This document shows, one piece after another, positions 7,493 through 9,829 of a DNA stretch of 9,829 nucleotides (its first letter is position 1; every line of letters starts with the position of its first letter). The notes beneath the pieces were generated by a model that searched no databases, was not told the DNA's origin, and saw only the letters and a program-made list of their open reading frames with translations. Source of the DNA: Candidatus Bathyarchaeota archaeon (GTDB taxonomy: Archaea; Thermoproteota; Bathyarchaeia; Bathyarchaeales; Bathycorpusculaceae); the NCBI GenBank assembly GCA_030672945.1, contig DAOVFL010000025.1, positions 1-9,829 of the forward strand, written 5' to 3'. A program made the position numbers and the translations under genes.

Positions 7493-8158
7493 ATGACGTT
7501 CATAAGACCCGAGAAAAACATTATCGAAAGAACCAAGTCTTATACAGAGTATAGAGCATATACAGATTTTTGGGCGAGTACTCTCTATTGGGGTAAACTT
7601 AGAGAAGTGTTCAATTACCTTAAGAGCAGACAATCGAATACAATATTGGAGATCGGTTGCGGATATGGATATCTCCTGCCAAGTCTCTGTCAAATCGGTA
7701 AGAAAGTGATAGGGTCTGACATTAAGGACGTTTTTGAGTTCTGCAAGGAAGTGACACTAGAAAAGATCAAGAAAAACCATGAGAACTTAGAACTGAAAGA
7801 AGCAGATGCTAGATATCTCTCCTCCATAATGGATAAAGAATCATGTGATGTTATTGTCGCCATAAGCGTTCTGGAACATATTTCCGAATATGAAAAAGTA
7901 ATACAAGAAGTAAACGAATGTCTTAAACCTCAGGGTATTTTTGTATGTGTGCTTCCTACAGAGAATGTACTGTATCGAATTGGAAGAAGCATTTTGAGGT
8001 ATCCTAACGAGTATCATGAAGGCTACAACTACAGCAAACTACGCAGGTCACTATCTAGAAATTTCCGAGAGGTTAGAGTCTGGTTTTACCCCTTTCATCT
8101 TCCGCTGTTCTTCTACGGAGCATACCGAAAAAAAAATACTACGGTTAAGTGCACTTAG
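7493..8158 (+). CDS. Class I SAM-dependent methyltransferase (Methyltransf_11-like)
   Basis: This 221-residue soluble protein transfers a methyl group from S-adenosylmethionine. Motif I, ILEIGCGYGY (51-60), forms the SAM-binding glycine loop. An acidic residue follows at GSDIKD (74-79), EADAR (103-107) fits motif III, and VAISVLEHI (122-130) with LKPQGIFVCVLPTEN (144-158) are typical of the Methyltransf_11 and related sugar/lipid/small-molecule methyltransferases. It begins 3 bases after the GT-C gene and ends the operon. That context suggests a sugar, glycan-terminal or lipid-carrier substrate; O-methylation of surface glycans is known in archaea. The last ten codons follow a nine-A run (8128-8136). 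Losing one A would give a different C-terminus of similar length ending at 8174, so the very end is less certain. Family confidence is high; substrate is unknown. Confidence 0.9.
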   Translation: MTFIRPEKNIIERTKSYTEYRAYTDFWASTLYWGKLREVFNYLKSRQSNTILEIGCGYGYLLPSLCQIGKKVIGSDIKDVFEFCKEVTLEKIKKNHENLELKEADARYLSSIMDKESCDVIVAISVLEHISEYEKVIQEVNECLKPQGIFVCVLPTENVLYRIGRSILRYPNEYHEGYNYSKLRRSLSRNFREVRVWFYPFHLPLFFYGAYRKKNTTVKCT

Positions 8159-8173
8159 AAAGAATACTAAGTG
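8152..8173 (+). terminator. Perfect stem-loop over the operon stop codon
   Basis: CACTTAG (8152-8158) and CTAAGTG (8167-8173) are perfect inverted repeats with an eight-base loop. The left arm includes the TAG stop of the methyltransferase gene. No T tract follows on the plus strand, so it is not a standard intrinsic terminator; it might protect the 3' end or bind a protein. Confidence 0.4.
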
Positions 8174-8242
8174 AGAGAAGTAAAGCCTAAACTCATTTCA
8201 CTGTAGGCATTCATTGGCTTAAACCTAGGGTTGAGGTATGCC

Positions 8243-8250
8243 AAAAAAAA
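8243..8250 (-). terminator. Oligo-T terminator directly after the archaeosortase gene
   Basis: On the minus strand the stop codon TGA (8253-8251) is followed at once by eight T. Such oligo-T tracts are typical archaeal termination signals. The site lies in the convergent gap with the glycosyltransferase operon and would keep minus-strand transcripts from running into it. Confidence 0.5.
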
Positions 8251-9315
8251 TCACTTTCCGCCCTTTCGATGGATAATGAACCGTACTTTTTCCACTAGCA
8301 TTAGTTTCTCAATAGAGATAATTACAAAGATATAGATCAAAATCCAAAAGAAAAAGTATAATTCTCCTACGGTATTGTGGAAAAAGCGAGCATCGTTCTT
8401 TCCATTGTTCCAAAGAATTATGAAATAGGTGACTATCCTTAACACATTGACAAAGTATGTACAGAAACCTCCTATGACAAAGTACACAAATTTCCGAAAA
8501 CTTGTAACATTTGATTTTTTAAATACTAAAAAAATGATTACTAAGTAAAGAAAAAGGCTGTGGACCCCCGCACAAGGCCAACCGATAAAAATACCATTTA
8601 TTTCAGGCATTGCACCATAAACTGGATGAACAAAACTGGAGTCAAATACCAGACGAAAGCTGTAACCTAAGATATCGAGAATTGCTGCAGCACACGAAGC
8701 TGTGGGAAGTGCTAATATTTCCAAAGGTTTGAAGGATCCACCTGGATAGAATGTGTCTATAGCGTACACAATGCTAATACCCAAAAGAATACTCAGCGCA
8801 ATAGAGAAGAATCCTAAACCCTCCCTTTCATATGCTAAAAATACTGCGGTCAGAAATGAAGATGCAAACACAAGATATTCAATGCAAAGAACCCAATGAA
8901 AATTTAGAGAATACCCAATGAAACCCATGTCTTGACCAAAACTGAGAACAGCTTGGTCTAAACCCCAAAAATTAACACTTAAGATATAGATTAACGGAAT
9001 GAGTGCGCAAACAAAGCAAAAAAAAACCCTAAAGCGGTTTTTAGGCTTCTTTCCGACGATTTTACTCCAATTAATTATGGATTCTAAGAACACAAGCCAT
9101 AAAAAGAATATGTAGAACATTCTCCCTTTAAAAGTGGCAAGAAAGCGAAATTCCAGGTTAAATACATAGAAACTTTCGATATTTAGATAATCGACAATCA
9201 TCAATACTGTTATAGGTACGGAAAAAGAAAACAGTAAAGCAATGAGGAACCAACTCTTTTTTAGTTCTTTTTGAATACTTCTTGAAAACTTTTCTTTTAT
9301 ATGCACCCGTATCAA
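8251..9315 (-). CDS. Exosortase/archaeosortase family transpeptidase
   Basis: This 354-residue membrane protein probably cuts C-terminal sorting tails of secreted proteins and may join the new end to a lipid, as shown for haloarchaeal ArtA. About eight or more hydrophobic segments span residues 22-335. The three catalytic signatures are present in order: Cys248 in GWPCAGVHSL (245-254), Arg293 in NVLRIVTYF (290-298) and His313 in FHNTVGELY (312-320). Length and membrane topology fit the family, which is usually about 180-350 residues. No ATG exists near the 5' end. The start is TTG at 9315 or GTG at 9306; the next ATG (Met39) would remove the first membrane segment. The minus strand converges on the glycosyltransferase operon, and a sugar dehydrogenase lies 126 bases upstream. 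Exosortases are often found with exopolysaccharide genes, which matches this setting. No target protein with an obvious sorting tail was seen here. Family call is strong; the subfamily is unassigned. Confidence 0.9.
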   Translation of the reverse strand: MIRVHIKEKFSRSIQKELKKSWFLIALLFSFSVPITVLMIVDYLNIESFYVFNLEFRFLATFKGRMFYIFFLWLVFLESIINWSKIVGKKPKNRFRVFFCFVCALIPLIYILSVNFWGLDQAVLSFGQDMGFIGYSLNFHWVLCIEYLVFASSFLTAVFLAYEREGLGFFSIALSILLGISIVYAIDTFYPGGSFKPLEILALPTASCAAAILDILGYSFRLVFDSSFVHPVYGAMPEINGIFIGWPCAGVHSLFLYLVIIFLVFKKSNVTSFRKFVYFVIGGFCTYFVNVLRIVTYFIILWNNGKNDARFFHNTVGELYFFFWILIYIFVIISIEKLMLVEKVRFIIHRKGGK

Positions 9316-9401
9316 CCACGGTTTTTTTACAGGTCAGCAGAATAAGTGTATATGCTGCACATTAAAGCTTTTAGTCATCAAAACAAACGATTATAGAAGA
9401 C

Positions 9402-9416
9402 AATTATACATAAAAG
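9402..9416 (-). promoter_or_regulatory. Candidate TATA region for the archaeosortase gene
   Basis: On the minus strand this reads CTTTTATGTATAATT, the most A/T-rich TATA-like stretch in the 126-base gap. Transcription would begin near 9380, about 65 bases before TTG 9315. A second candidate, GCATATAC near 9349-9356, would give a leader of only about 10 bases. Read-through from the dehydrogenase gene is also possible, as no oligo-T tract follows that gene. Confidence 0.25.
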
Positions 9417-9441
9417 GAGCCTTACACCAAATAGGAGTTAG

Positions 9442-9829
9442 CTAGGATGATTTTCCCATGTTCCTGCGAGATTCCAGATTTTCCTCATATTTTCTGTCTG
9501 CTTCTATCGCTCCTAGCAACAGTGGAGCATCTCCCAAATTCATAAGGTACCTTATGTCCTTTGGTAGACATTCACCCCTAATGCCATCTCTAGCTTCCAA
9601 AAGATTTACATTCCACTTTGTATTTGCACCTTCTCTAATCTCCTCAAATGGTATATTATGTCTTTCACATAAGATACACAATTGTTCGACAAAGGCAATT
9701 TGTACAAATCGATATGCATTTTCAGTTATCTTAATAAGCTCAGCTACTTCAAGATCTGAAACTGAGCGCAAAGGTATGTGAAGAGATTCATAGAAATTTC
9801 TTGCTTTAACTAAGCTTTCATGATTAAAT
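9442..9829 (-). CDS. UDP-sugar (nucleotide-sugar) dehydrogenase, C-terminal part; 5' end outside the window
   Basis: The frame is open from the right edge to the TAG at 9442, giving the last 128 residues. The family oxidises a UDP- or GDP-sugar to the uronic acid with NAD+. Visible are KARNFYESLHIP (about 8-19), the central dimer helix VAELIKITENAYRFVQIAF with its conserved Lys and Asn (about 28-46), then EARDGIRGECLPKDIRYL (about 78-95), which carries the catalytic Cys in a CLPKD motif. In the usual GxGGxC signature the residue before the second Gly is Arg here (GIRGEC). The protein stops about 30 residues after this motif, so the C-terminal UDP-binding domain of roughly 100 residues is missing, and only 126 bases separate the stop from the next gene. 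It may be a short variant, or a truncated copy. Its product would feed the nearby glycosyltransferases. Family is secure; activity is less so. Confidence 0.85.
   Translation of the reverse strand, partial: FNHESLVKARNFYESLHIPLRSVSDLEVAELIKITENAYRFVQIAFVEQLCILCERHNIPFEEIREGANTKWNVNLLEARDGIRGECLPKDIRYLMNLGDAPLLLGAIEADRKYEENLESRRNMGKSS

Noticed and set aside
8185..8208. GCCTA / TAGGC inverted repeat in the convergent gap
   Set aside because: Only five base pairs with a 14-base loop and no T tract; likely by chance.
9334..9381. Possible C/D box guide RNA on the minus strand (TGATGA ... CTGA)
   Set aside because: The spacing fits, but internal D' and C' boxes and a terminal stem are missing, and the sequence overlaps the likely promoter/leader of the archaeosortase gene.

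Overview
The window looks archaeal, probably a mesophilic lineage related to Bathyarchaeia/Thermoproteota. Three observations point that way: an archaeal-type DNA primase small subunit (motifs FSGHRGYHVHVE and DIHRLIRLVGTLHGKTG), an archaeosortase-family transpeptidase, and A/T-rich TATA-like elements very close to start codons with no convincing Shine-Dalgarno sequences. The lineage is inferred from these protein signatures and was not tested by a search.

Layout. Positions 1-1058 hold the minus-strand, 3'-truncated priS gene, a housekeeping replication gene. A roughly 510-base gap without a credible gene follows, then a plus-strand gene (1569-3755) for a large polytopic membrane protein that looks like a GT-C glycosyltransferase with a soluble C-terminal domain. 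A second gap (3756-4090) leads into a tight four-gene plus-strand operon (4091-8158): a soluble GT2 glycosyltransferase of the dolichyl-phosphate sugar synthase type, a membrane-anchored GT2 glycosyltransferase, a second GT-C-like membrane protein related to the first, and a class I SAM-dependent methyltransferase. Intergenic distances in the operon are 10, -13 and 3 bases. Converging on it from the minus strand are an archaeosortase-family protein (8251-9315) and, upstream of that, the C-terminal part of a nucleotide-sugar dehydrogenase (9442 to beyond the right edge) that seems to lack the usual C-terminal UDP-binding domain.

How the genes may work together (inference). The dehydrogenase would make a uronic acid sugar nucleotide. 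The soluble GT2 would load a sugar on a polyprenyl/dolichyl phosphate carrier. The membrane GT2 would extend a lipid-linked glycan. The two GT-C proteins would use lipid-linked sugars on the outer face of the membrane, and the methyltransferase could modify a sugar. The archaeosortase would process and anchor surface proteins. Together this reads as a cell-surface glycan and protein-anchoring locus next to a core replication gene. Nothing indicates a phage, transposon, CRISPR array, rRNA or tRNA. The least ordinary parts are the related GT-C pair with one extra C-terminal domain, the archaeosortase, and the short dehydrogenase.
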